This document shows positions 16,821 through 25,317 of a stretch of DNA of 64,000 nt, in pieces; the stretch's first letter is position 1; each line of letters opens with the position of its first letter. The notes under the pieces are model-generated. The model ran no database searches, was not told where the DNA came from, and saw only the letters and a program-made list of their open reading frames with translations. Origin of the DNA: Segatella paludivivens DSM 17968 = JCM 13650 (lineage in GTDB: Bacteria; Bacteroidota; Bacteroidia; Bacteroidales; Bacteroidaceae); assembly GCF_000373185.1 (NCBI RefSeq), contig NZ_KB890686.1, positions 35,917 to 99,916 of the forward strand, written 5' to 3'. Position numbers and translations under genes: made by a program.

Positions 16821-16827
16821 CAGCATT

Positions 16828-18345
16828 ATGAAGATATTTAATAGTACTCAAATACATGAGTTGGACAATTATACTATAGAGCACGAGCCTATTTCCTCTA
16901 TCGACCTTATGGAGAGAGCAGCTAAGGCTTTGACACACGCTATCACTAATATTTGGACGACAAAAACACCATTCGTTGTATTCGCCGGTCCTGGAAATAA
17001 TGGAGGTGATGCACTTGCCGTTGCACGCATGATGGCTGAAAACGGATATCAGGTGAGTGTTTATCTTTTTAATATACACAGCCATTTGTCTGACGATTGC
17101 GAAAACAACAAGAAAAGGATTGCTGAATGCAAGCATATAAAGGCTTTTAATGAAATCAATCTCAATTTCGACCCTCCACAGTTAGATGCAGAGACAGTTG
17201 TTATCGACGGATTATTCGGCAGCGGATTAAATAAGCCTCTTGCCGGTGGATTTTCATCATTGGTTAGATACATAAACCAAAGCAAATCAAAAGTTGTAAG
17301 CATTGACCTTCCTTCTGGACTAATGGCAGAAGACAACACATACAACATTAGACAGAATATCATACGAGCCAATATCACTTTCACTTTACAACAACTTAAA
17401 CTATGTATGCTTTTTGCTGACTGTCAGCAATATCTTGGTGAAGTAAGGGTACTGGATATAAGGTTGTCTCATGAATATATTGGTAACACATGCTGCCAAC
17501 ACTATGTATTAGAAGAAAACGATGTACGCACAAGAATAAAAGACCGTAATGACTTTGCCCATAAAGGCAATATGGGAACGGCTCTTCTTATTGCAGGATG
17601 TTATGGTATGTCTGGTGCTGCGGTGCTTGCATCAAAAGCATGTCTGAGATCCGGAGCAGGAAAAGTAGTAGTGCATTCTCCAAAACGCAATTACGACATA
17701 TTGCAAATTTCTGTTCCTGAAGCTGTTTTGCAGTTGGATCAGGAAGAAACAATATATTCTGAGCCTGTTGACACTGATGATTTTAATGTATTGGGGATTG
17801 GTCCCGGCATTGGACAAAACGAGACAACAGCGATTGCTCTTATTGCACAGTTGCGCCGTGCTCAATGTCCTGTTGTTGCTGATGCAGATGCTCTTAATAT
17901 TCTAGGAAGTCACAGGACGTGGATGCAGCAGTTACCGCAAGAAATAATTATGACACCGCATCCAAAAGAATTTGACCGCATAGATGGTAATATAAGTAAC
18001 GGATGTTACGAACGACTCTCTAAAGCAAGACGACTAGCAGAACATCTTCACTCATTCATTATACTAAAGGGACATTATTCAGCTCTTTGTCTACCAGACG
18101 GTAACGTGATATTCAATCCTACGGGTAATTCGGGAATGGCTACAGCTGGTAGCGGAGACGTACTTACAGGAATTATAACAGGTCTTCTCGCACGAGGTTA
18201 CTCAAGAAAAGACGCTTGTATTGTCGGAATGTATTTGCATGGATTGGCAGGTGATCTTGCGGCACACGAACTAGGAAAAGAATGTCTTATTGCAAGTGAT
18301 ATAATCAAATATTTGCCTATGGCATTTAAAAGAATAAATGATTAA
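16828..18345 (+). CDS. nnr: Bifunctional NAD(P)HX epimerase / ADP-dependent dehydratase
   Basis: A 505-residue repair enzyme that epimerises and dehydrates damaged NAD(P)H hydrates. The YjeF N-terminal epimerase domain spans about residues 1-210 (SIDLMERAAKAL, VFAGPGNNGGDALAVARMM, VVIDGLFGSGLNKPL, SIDLPSGL). The YjeF C-terminal, ribokinase-like dehydratase domain spans about 225-500 (HKGNMGTALLIAG, GIGPGIG, ADADALNIL, MTPHPKEF, ATAGSGDVLTGIITGL). The frame is open further upstream, but ATG 16828 begins the family's usual N-terminus and directly follows the promoter. Its 3' end overlaps the next start. Confidence 0.97.
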   Translation: MKIFNSTQIHELDNYTIEHEPISSIDLMERAAKALTHAITNIWTTKTPFVVFAGPGNNGGDALAVARMMAENGYQVSVYLFNIHSHLSDDCENNKKRIAECKHIKAFNEINLNFDPPQLDAETVVIDGLFGSGLNKPLAGGFSSLVRYINQSKSKVVSIDLPSGLMAEDNTYNIRQNIIRANITFTLQQLKLCMLFADCQQYLGEVRVLDIRLSHEYIGNTCCQHYVLEENDVRTRIKDRNDFAHKGNMGTALLIAGCYGMSGAAVLASKACLRSGAGKVVVHSPKRNYDILQISVPEAVLQLDQEETIYSEPVDTDDFNVLGIGPGIGQNETTAIALIAQLRRAQCPVVADADALNILGSHRTWMQQLPQEIIMTPHPKEFDRIDGNISNGCYERLSKARRLAEHLHSFIILKGHYSALCLPDGNVIFNPTGNSGMATAGSGDVLTGIITGLLARGYSRKDACIVGMYLHGLAGDLAAHELGKECLIASDIIKYLPMAFKRIND

Positions 18346-19387
18346 TATGAAAAAGATAATTACTTTTATATTATGCGCAATGGCTCTAAATGCCAGCGCA
18401 CAACAAACGGTAGAGGGAACTACATATTTTCTTCCTAAGACTGCCGTACAATTCAGAATTCTCATAGAGAAGACAACATATACTCCAGGTGAACTGGCTT
18501 TGTATGCCGAGAAATATATGAAGATGCAGAATACCGACGAGAATCCGTCGGTTGAATATCGCATATTAAGTACTACTAGCAATAGCTATGGTATACCTGA
18601 TACTACCAAGCAACATACAGCTGTTGTTGATAAAAAGCATAGCATCATTCGCATTAACAAATATGCAAATGGAATGCTACTAGCTATAAATGCCGAACCA
18701 AAAACTATAGAAAGCATAAAGGAGTTCAAGGCTGCTCCAAAACCAGCACCAGTGAATCCACGTGATTTCATGAATGCCGACATTCTTTCTGCTGGTTCAA
18801 AAGCAAAAATGGCAGAACTTATCGCACAGGATATTTATGATATTCGCGAAAGTCGCAATCAATTGTCACGTGGTGAAGCCGACTTTATGCCAAAAGACGG
18901 AGAGCAATTAAAGATTATGCTTGCCAACTTGAGCAAACAAGAAAATGCTCTGATGCAGGTATTTGAAGGTACAACAGTAAAAGATACAATCGAGAAAGTT
19001 ATAAATTTTATTCCTGAAAAGGAAGTAAACAAGCAGGTTCTCTTCCGTTTATCTAGTAAGTTAGGGCTCGTTGATTCTGATGATTTGTCAGGACGACCTT
19101 TCTATATAAGTGTTACTGACCTGCATAGCATTCCGCCGCTCAAACTTGATATTGATACCAAGAAGAGCAAAGATGATTGTGGCGTATACGTAAATCTACC
19201 AGGAAGTATACGTTTATCATTATATGACGGCAACAAGCCATACAAAAGTTTCGATATAAATGCTGCCCAATTCGGTCGGACGGAATCAATAAGCGGTGAA
19301 CTCTTCGGAAAGAAAATCACCACTCATATTGTACTTAATCCTGTTACAGGAAATGCAGACGAACTAAAGACAGAACCTTTAGAATAA
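18338..19387 (+). CDS. DUF4831 family exported protein
   Basis: A 349-residue protein with a signal peptide (ITFILCAMALNASAQ). It matches the Bacteroidetes DUF4831 family by its TYFLPKTAVQFRILIEKTTYTPGEL start, GAKAKMAELIAQDIYDIRESR-like centre (here SKAKMAEL...DIYDIRESRNQLSRGEADFMPKDG) and late VNLPGSIRLSLYDG. No function is known. It begins inside the last codons of the repair gene (ATG 18338, or ATG 18347 just after its stop), so the two are co-expressed. Confidence 0.88.
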   Translation: MINMKKIITFILCAMALNASAQQTVEGTTYFLPKTAVQFRILIEKTTYTPGELALYAEKYMKMQNTDENPSVEYRILSTTSNSYGIPDTTKQHTAVVDKKHSIIRINKYANGMLLAINAEPKTIESIKEFKAAPKPAPVNPRDFMNADILSAGSKAKMAELIAQDIYDIRESRNQLSRGEADFMPKDGEQLKIMLANLSKQENALMQVFEGTTVKDTIEKVINFIPEKEVNKQVLFRLSSKLGLVDSDDLSGRPFYISVTDLHSIPPLKLDIDTKKSKDDCGVYVNLPGSIRLSLYDGNKPYKSFDINAAQFGRTESISGELFGKKITTHIVLNPVTGNADELKTEPLE

Positions 19388-19467
19388 GATTATTGGGGAA
19401 TCTGACTTCGGATTTGGTAAATTAGCTATCAAATAATACATTCCGAAATGTATAGATTGCTTGAGTA

Positions 19468-19524
19468 ATATGGGCCTTATCACTTCCTACTGCTTTGTAA
19501 AACGCGGAGTGATAAGGCCCATAT
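19468..19524. repeat. 17-bp perfect inverted repeat
   Basis: Arms ATATGGGCCTTATCACT (19468-19484) and its complement (19508-19524), 23-nt spacer. No T-run follows, so it is not a usual terminator. Confidence 0.8.
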
Positions 19525-19812
19525 CACTCTGCATTTCGCGAAACAATTTAATTATCGTTGCGATAATTAATCATCACGGTTATTACGACCTTGTACTCCC
19601 AATCCCTAACATCTATGTAGGAAACATGTATGATTCATGTATGTTTCATGTATGATATGGCACAAACATACATAAGCATACTTACTGATTATAAGATACT
19701 TATCAAAAATGATGTATGTTATGGGTATATTTTTTCTTAAAATTTTTATTTTATATTTTTCATGGTAACAAAATAATTGATATTTGCCACAAAATAAGCC
19801 TCTCACAACAAG

Positions 19813-19859
19813 AAAAATGACTAAGCACCATGAGTTACTTTGGTGCTTAGTCACTTTTT
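19813..19859. terminator. Bidirectional intrinsic terminator
   Basis: TGACTAAGCACCA (19818-19830)/TGGTGCTTAGTCA (19841-19853), with A-run before and T-run after. It ends the deoxynucleoside kinase operon on the minus strand. Confidence 0.88.
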
Positions 19860-19941
19860 GATAATAGAATTAAGCATTAAAGTAATATATATTACCCCTG
19901 CATCTTAATTATATAATTGTATTGAGTAAATTATGCAAAGT

Positions 19942-20562
19942 CTATTTCATAGGGAACAATCCATATAATTCTGCATCAATCTGATCCGTGATAGTTTGGA
20001 AATCCTGCGGACTGTTTTCAAAATCAATATTATCGCCATCAATGATTATAAGATGTCCCTTATAATCATTAATCCAACTTTCATATCTTTTGTTTAGTCC
20101 TGTAAGATAATCTATACGTATAGTTTTCTCAAAATCTCTTCCACGTTTTTCGATATGGCTTACAAGAGTAGGAACACTAGTGCGAATATAAATCATAAGG
20201 TCAGGTAAGTCAACAAGCGAAATCATAAGATCGAATAGATCAGAATAGTTAGCGAAGTCACGATCGCTCATCATTCCCATACCATGAAGATTTGGAGCAA
20301 AGATGCAAGCATCCTCAAAAATAGTACGGTCTTGAATTATAGTCTCCTCGCTCTTTGATATTTCAACAACTTCCTTAAAACGCTTATTAAGAAAATACAC
20401 CTGTAGATTGAACGACCATCTTTCCATATCAACATAAAAATCAGCCAAATACGGATTATTGTCGACAGGTTCAAATCTAGGATTCCATCCAAATCTCTTG
20501 GCAAGCATTTTCGTAAGCGTAGTCTTGCCACTACCTATATTTCCAGCTATTGCTATATGCAT
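19942..20562 (-). CDS. Deoxynucleoside kinase (second of a tandem pair)
   Basis: A 206-residue kinase of the dCK/dGK family, phosphorylating deoxynucleosides in salvage. P-loop AGNIGSGKTTLTKML at residues 5-19, substrate-site FEPVDNNPYLADFY, MERWSFNLQVYFL, the ERS-like QDRTIFEDACIFA (catalytic Arg region), and LID IEKRGRDFEKTI. It lies 21 bp after a paralogue of the same length; identity between the two is roughly half, so each probably has its own substrate preference, as in bacteria with paired dAK and dGK enzymes. Which one prefers which base is not visible. Confidence 0.95.
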   Translation of the reverse strand: MHIAIAGNIGSGKTTLTKMLAKRFGWNPRFEPVDNNPYLADFYVDMERWSFNLQVYFLNKRFKEVVEISKSEETIIQDRTIFEDACIFAPNLHGMGMMSDRDFANYSDLFDLMISLVDLPDLMIYIRTSVPTLVSHIEKRGRDFEKTIRIDYLTGLNKRYESWINDYKGHLIIIDGDNIDFENSPQDFQTITDQIDAELYGLFPMK

Positions 20563-20583
20563 AATAAAATAAATTTCAAGTAA

Positions 20584-21204
20584 TTAAAAAAATCCGAACA
20601 ATGTAGCGTCAATCTTGTCTATTATCCCGGCAAAATCTTTTTTATTGTTTTGATAATCAATATCGTCAACATCCACGACAAGCAACTTTCCTTTATACTT
20701 ATTATATATAAAATCTTTATATAATCCGTTAAGGTTTTCAAGATACTCCAATGGTATTTTCTGTTCATAGTCACGTCCACGCTTTTGGATATTCTTTACC
20801 AAATGTGGAACACTTGATTTAAGATAAATCATTAGGTCGGGATAGTCAAGCACCATTGTCATGGAATTAAAAAGTTCCATGTAGGTATCAAAATCACGCT
20901 GAGCAAGATTGCCCATTTTATAATTGTTTGCTGTAAAAACATATACACCTTCATATATAGACCTATCCTGAATAGTTGTTTTATCGGTTGCACTTTTTCT
21001 TATATTAAGCAGGTCCTTAAACCGCTCTTTCAGGAAAAATACTTCCATATTAAACGACCATCTTGGAATATCTTTATAATAGTCCTCAAGATATGGATTA
21101 TAGTCTACAGCCTCATATTTAGGAGTCCAACCATAATATTTTACCAGCAGTTCCGTGAGTGTAGTCTTACCGCTTCCGATATTTCCAGCTATTGCTATAT
21201 GCAC
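20584..21204 (-). CDS. Deoxynucleoside kinase (first of a tandem pair), GTG start
   Basis: A 206-residue paralogue of the next gene with the same N-terminus (HIAIAGNIGSGKTTLTELL), YNPYLEDYY, RWSFNMEVFFL, QDRSIYEGVYVF and IQKRGRDYEQKI. The start is GTG at 21204; no in-frame ATG lies between it and the promoter at 21225. The downstream copy starts with ATG at the identical position, which supports this choice. Together they form a two-gene salvage operon ending at the terminator at 19813-19859. Confidence 0.94.
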   Translation of the reverse strand: MHIAIAGNIGSGKTTLTELLVKYYGWTPKYEAVDYNPYLEDYYKDIPRWSFNMEVFFLKERFKDLLNIRKSATDKTTIQDRSIYEGVYVFTANNYKMGNLAQRDFDTYMELFNSMTMVLDYPDLMIYLKSSVPHLVKNIQKRGRDYEQKIPLEYLENLNGLYKDFIYNKYKGKLLVVDVDDIDYQNNKKDFAGIIDKIDATLFGFF

Positions 21205-21224
21205 TTTATTCAGATTTTTGACTG

Positions 21225-21232
21225 CAAATTTA
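21225..21232 (-). promoter_or_regulatory. -7 box for the deoxynucleoside kinase pair
   Basis: Minus-strand TAAATTTG; leader about 16 nt before the GTG. Confidence 0.65.
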
Positions 21233-21272
21233 ATAATTTTTATTTATAATACCGAATATTAACAGCATAATA

Positions 21273-22928
21273 TCAATCATTATTTTGAGCTCCTAGCTTC
21301 TTTATCCTTCTTTCAAAATCCTCACGATCACTTATCGCACTATTCTTCACACGTGCTTTATAATTATAAATTGTATTTACCGAATAATGCAAGAACTCAG
21401 CAATCTTTGAGCTATCCTCTATGCCTACTCTTATCAAAGCAAAGATACGAAGCGTTACAGGCATGTGTCCATCATCAGTGAGCATAATTCTCTCCTCTGG
21501 AATAAGTAAAGCATTAAATTCCTCTACAAAAGTAGGAAACAAATGAAGAAAAGCATCATCAAAGTTTGTATACAATTCGTCAAGTTCCTTTTCCTTTAAA
21601 GAGGTAGACCTTGTTTCCTTAAATAGCTCTTCAAACTGTCTATTCTTTACCCTCTTGTTAACCATTCTACGGAAATCCTCAATCTTGTCTACATACAACG
21701 AGCACAATCCCATAAACCGTCCAATATACTCCTCTTTCACACGATTAGACTCACCTAGTTTTGCTATACTCGAGGCTAACTGCCGATTTAGTTCAGATAG
21801 TTTTGAATTAATTTCATGTAACTGGGCATTTGAAAACTTTAGTTTTCTTCCTGTCAAAGCAAGTCGCTTACGCTGGCTATTAACATAAAATACAGAAACA
21901 AGAAGCATTAATGCAAGCAATGCTGAAAATAAAGCAGCCATTAACAACTGGTTATTCTTATGTTCACTTTCCGTTTTATATTTCTTTGCTATTCTTGCAA
22001 GCAAAGGCGATATCTGCCATCGTCTCTAGCGTGAATCATATATATTTGCACAATCGCTAGTAAATGTTATATAATGATAGCTACGTTCTATATCTCCAGA
22101 TCCTTCCAATTGATTCGCAATCTCCCACATGGACCCCTGATCCATGACGCCATTACGTACATCAGCAAGCGCAGACTCTGCAATCCAATACATCATGTTT
22201 GTCGTATCACGAACAGCTTTATATTCCAAATATCTGAACAATGACATCATTGCATACTTATGAGATCCTTTCTTAACATGATGCAGCCATTCCGTGTTAA
22301 GTTTCATTGATTCGTGCATTTTACCTTCTGATATAAGTTTTAATTCCAAAACTTGATACCTATAACTATCATGAACAGGGAGACACGCCAATAGCTTATT
22401 TTCAAACTCTGTAGCCTTATTATTATATATTGATTTCATGGATTCCACACTTGTATAATATGCTAATTGATTATTCAGCATATACTGTGCCTGATAATAT
22501 ACAACAAGTCCACTTTTACTCAACTCATCAACATTTATCTGCAATAAAAATTTTTCAGCTTCATCATACAGTCCTGTATTTGAGCAGCACAGAGAAAGTC
22601 TTGCCAAGCATTCATTTACGTTATTCCTATTATTACTTACTTCAGCAATATAACGACATCTCTCCAAATAATACATAGCCATTTTGTTTTCAAATGGTTT
22701 ATATTCTTCATAAAGCTGATAACAGACGGCATATTTCAACGTATTATCAGATGCTTTTTCCAACTGCTTTTTTAATAAGTCTATAACTGTTTTCTTTTTG
22801 GCTACATATTTATTTGCATGTACTATTTCGTAATCCAGACAACTATATATTGAATCTAAATTACGGATTTGCGAAAACGCATTTATGCATATAAAAAATA
22901 GGATTAATAATAAAATATTCTTTCTCAT
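21273..22928 (-). pseudogene. DUF6377-type membrane regulator interrupted by an in-frame TAG
   Basis: One 552-codon frame is broken by TAG at 22028-22026, after residue 300. The first part has a signal sequence and helical, TPR-like repeats for the periplasm. Translation across the TAG reads YDSR-stop-RRWQISPLLARIAKKY, then a membrane helix (LLMAALFSALLALMLLVSVFYV), a coiled coil (FSNAQLHEINSKLSELNRQL) and a C-terminal helix-turn-helix-like end (RVGIEDSSKIAEFLHYSVNTIYNYKARVKN). The stop sits where relatives have Leu in an R-L-R motif, a one-base change from TTG. The downstream part has no ATG at its beginning, only an in-frame TTG. This architecture suits a sensor-regulator of the adjacent glucan locus. 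It could be a true null, readthrough, or a sequencing error. Confidence 0.85.
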
Positions 22929-22972
22929 GGAAAAATGTATTCATGTCACGCTAGATGCAAATTATATATTTG

Positions 22973-22980
22973 CAAAGATA
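22973..22980 (-). promoter_or_regulatory. -7 box for the DUF6377 gene
   Basis: Minus-strand TATCTTTG, about 45 nt before the ATG at 22928; it appears intact although the gene is broken. Confidence 0.7.
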
Positions 22981-23014
22981 AACTTTTTATCAGCAAATGC
23001 AAAATATTGCACAT

Positions 23015-23048
23015 AAAAATCCCATCAAGACAATTGTCAAGATGGGAT
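23015..23048 (-). terminator. Terminator of the glucan utilisation operon
   Basis: On the minus strand ATCCCATC/GATGGGAT, with the palindrome GACAATTGTC inside, then a T-run. It lies just after the GH3 gene. Confidence 0.88.
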
Positions 23049-23056
23049 CAATCAAT

Positions 23057-25300
23057 CTAATTAACCGTAAATAATGTACTCTTATTATTCAAACTGTTTG
23101 TGCCAATCATCAAATCAAACTGTCCTGGTTCTAATACTTCTTTGAGATTTACATCATAGAATTTTAATAAATCAGGAGTAATATCAAAGCTGACCTCTTT
23201 ACTTTCGCCTGACTTTAGATGTATTCTCTTAAAGCCTTTAAGTTCTCTGACAGGGCGAGAGATACTCGCCACCTTGTCATGTATATATAATTGTACTATT
23301 TCATCACCATCTCTGTTGCCAGTGTTGGTAACTGTAACAGTAGCCTTAATACTTCCGTCACGTGGCATTTCGTTTGAACTTAAACGAATATCACTATATG
23401 AAAAGGTTGTATAACTCAAACCATATCCGAATGGATATAAAGCATCATTGCGAACATCAAGGTAATTGCTTGCATATTTGGCAAAACTTTTAGAGTTCTC
23501 TGCTACAGGGCGTCCTGTTGGTAGATGATTGTAATACAAAGGTTCCTGCCCAGTAGACTGTGGCATACTTACGGTAAGTTTTCCGCTAGGATTAACATCA
23601 CCATATAACACATCACATATTGCACTTGCAGTTTCAGAACCTCCAAACCACACATTCATAATTGCATCAACATTCTCACTCTCCCATTTCATTTCTGTAG
23701 CACGGCCTGAGAAATTTAGCAGAACAACTGGTTTGCCTGTAGCAACAAGTTTTTTAAGCAAATTTTTCTGAACATCTGGCAAAGACAAGTCGCTTCTACT
23801 TGCACATTCACCACTCATTTCGGCAGTTTCACCAAGGGCAGCTACAATAATATCAGCATTTTTAGCGGCTTCGAGAGCCTCTTTCAAAGCATTATCATCA
23901 TTAACACGCTTGATTGATTTTCCAAATTCACCAGCTTTCTGTGTAGCCTCATCAGCATACACATTAGACCCCTGAGCATAATAATCAGGTTTCATTATTT
24001 CACGTAGTGTACTATATCTATCAGGAGTATAAGCTACACACCATGTACCAGCCATATTAATACGTGAATCTGCAAGCGGACCGACAAGTGCTACTTTCTG
24101 ACTATGCTTAAGTGGAAGAATGTTATCTTTATTCTTCAACAACACAAAAGTCTCAGCTGCAATTTTTCTAGCTTCATTTCTATTCTGTTGAGTAAAGATT
24201 TCTTCCTTTCTGCGTTTGCTATCCAAATATTTATATGGATCTTGAAACAAGCCTAGTTTATATTTTGCCTCAAGAACTCTGCGACATGCAATATCAATAT
24301 CGGAAACAGAAACAGAACCATCATTCACACTTTGTTCCAATGTTTTTATAAATCCCTGTGAACACATATCCATATCAGTGCCTGCCTTTAGAGCCATGGC
24401 TGAATTGCTCTTCAAATCACCTAAACCATGAGCTTCCATTTCACCAATAGAACCATAATCGGTAACAACAAAGCCGTTAAACTTCCACTGTTTGCGCAAC
24501 ACATCATTGAGCAACCAGCTACTTGCTGTAGCAGGAATACCATCAATAAGATTGAAAGATGACATCACACTGCCTACTCCAGCCTCAACAGCAGCCTTAT
24601 AAGGAGGCAAATACTGATTATACATGCGCACCTTACTCATGTCAACAGTATTATATTCTTTGCCTGACTCCACAGCTCCATAAAGAGCGAAATGTTTAAG
24701 GCAAGCCATTATATTATAATTCTTGCTATAATCACCCTGATATCCACGAACCATAGTTTCAGCAATACGTGAACCAAGATAAGGATCTTCACCTGCCCCC
24801 TCGGAAACACGACCCCAACGTTGGTCGAGAGCAATATCAACCATTGGAGAATATGTCCAATCTATGCCATCGGCACTTGCTTCCTTCGCTGAAATCTGAG
24901 CACAGCGCTCTATAGCCTGAAGATCCCAACTGGCAGAAAGAGCAAGCGGAATTGGAAAAATTGTTTCATATCCGTGAACAACATCCATTCCTACAATAAG
25001 TGGAATTCCATGTTTTGTCTTCTTAACAGCAATATCTTGAAGAGTGCGAATCTTATCCACACCCTTAACATTAAAGACACCACCTATAGAACCGTCAGCG
25101 ATGCCACTACCAACCTTGGTATCTATGGCACCACCTGTAGTGATGTCACCAGCAACCATAAGATTCAACTGACCTATTTTTTCACGCAAAGTCATTTTCG
25201 ACATCAAGCCATCAATGAACTTATTCATCTTTTCAGTCTGTGCTCCAACATTTATTGCAAGAAGAGACATTGCCAGAATTACTATTGTTTTCTTATTCAT
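23057..25300 (-). CDS. bglX: Glycoside hydrolase family 3 beta-glucosidase
   Basis: A 747-residue exported enzyme (signal peptide ending near residue 20, NVGAQ). It removes terminal beta-glucose from oligosaccharides in the periplasm. Domain order is the standard GH3 barrel, alpha/beta sandwich and C-terminal fibronectin-III-like domain: GIPLIVGMDVVHGYETIFP near 95, GWRVSEGAGEDPYLGSR-like RWGRVSEGAGEDPYLG near 160, nucleophile Asp in FNGFVVTDYGSI near 275, AALGETAEMSGECASRSDL near 490 (acid-base Glu), YPFGYGLSYTTFSYS near 620. Last of five genes in the beta-glucan locus; it starts 17 bp after the GH16 gene. Confidence 0.96.
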   Translation of the reverse strand: MNKKTIVILAMSLLAINVGAQTEKMNKFIDGLMSKMTLREKIGQLNLMVAGDITTGGAIDTKVGSGIADGSIGGVFNVKGVDKIRTLQDIAVKKTKHGIPLIVGMDVVHGYETIFPIPLALSASWDLQAIERCAQISAKEASADGIDWTYSPMVDIALDQRWGRVSEGAGEDPYLGSRIAETMVRGYQGDYSKNYNIMACLKHFALYGAVESGKEYNTVDMSKVRMYNQYLPPYKAAVEAGVGSVMSSFNLIDGIPATASSWLLNDVLRKQWKFNGFVVTDYGSIGEMEAHGLGDLKSNSAMALKAGTDMDMCSQGFIKTLEQSVNDGSVSVSDIDIACRRVLEAKYKLGLFQDPYKYLDSKRRKEEIFTQQNRNEARKIAAETFVLLKNKDNILPLKHSQKVALVGPLADSRINMAGTWCVAYTPDRYSTLREIMKPDYYAQGSNVYADEATQKAGEFGKSIKRVNDDNALKEALEAAKNADIIVAALGETAEMSGECASRSDLSLPDVQKNLLKKLVATGKPVVLLNFSGRATEMKWESENVDAIMNVWFGGSETASAICDVLYGDVNPSGKLTVSMPQSTGQEPLYYNHLPTGRPVAENSKSFAKYASNYLDVRNDALYPFGYGLSYTTFSYSDIRLSSNEMPRDGSIKATVTVTNTGNRDGDEIVQLYIHDKVASISRPVRELKGFKRIHLKSGESKEVSFDITPDLLKFYDVNLKEVLEPGQFDLMIGTNSLNNKSTLFTVN

Positions 25301-25317
25301 ATTCTAATAAGCATTTA

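Larger units (their letters stand above)
19388..19941. other. Gap of ~550 bp with palindromes and short repeats, no gene seen
   Basis: No supported coding region. It holds a 17-bp inverted repeat (19468-19524), a tight 10-bp hairpin TTAATTATCG/CGATAATTAA with a 3-nt loop (19548-19570), three copies of CATGTATG (19625, 19636, 19648) and a terminator (19813-19859). The dense palindromes suggest a decayed or repetitive extragenic element. Confidence 0.6.

Noticed and set aside
16555-16827. A 91-residue N-terminal extension of the NAD(P)HX repair enzyme
   Set aside because: It is antisense to hpt, lies upstream of the promoter at 16813-16820 and does not match the family N-terminus.
21273-22004. 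The DNA-binding half of the DUF6377 protein as an independent gene
   Set aside because: Its frame opens with TTG, not ATG, no promoter is near, and it is in the same frame as the upstream part across one TAG.
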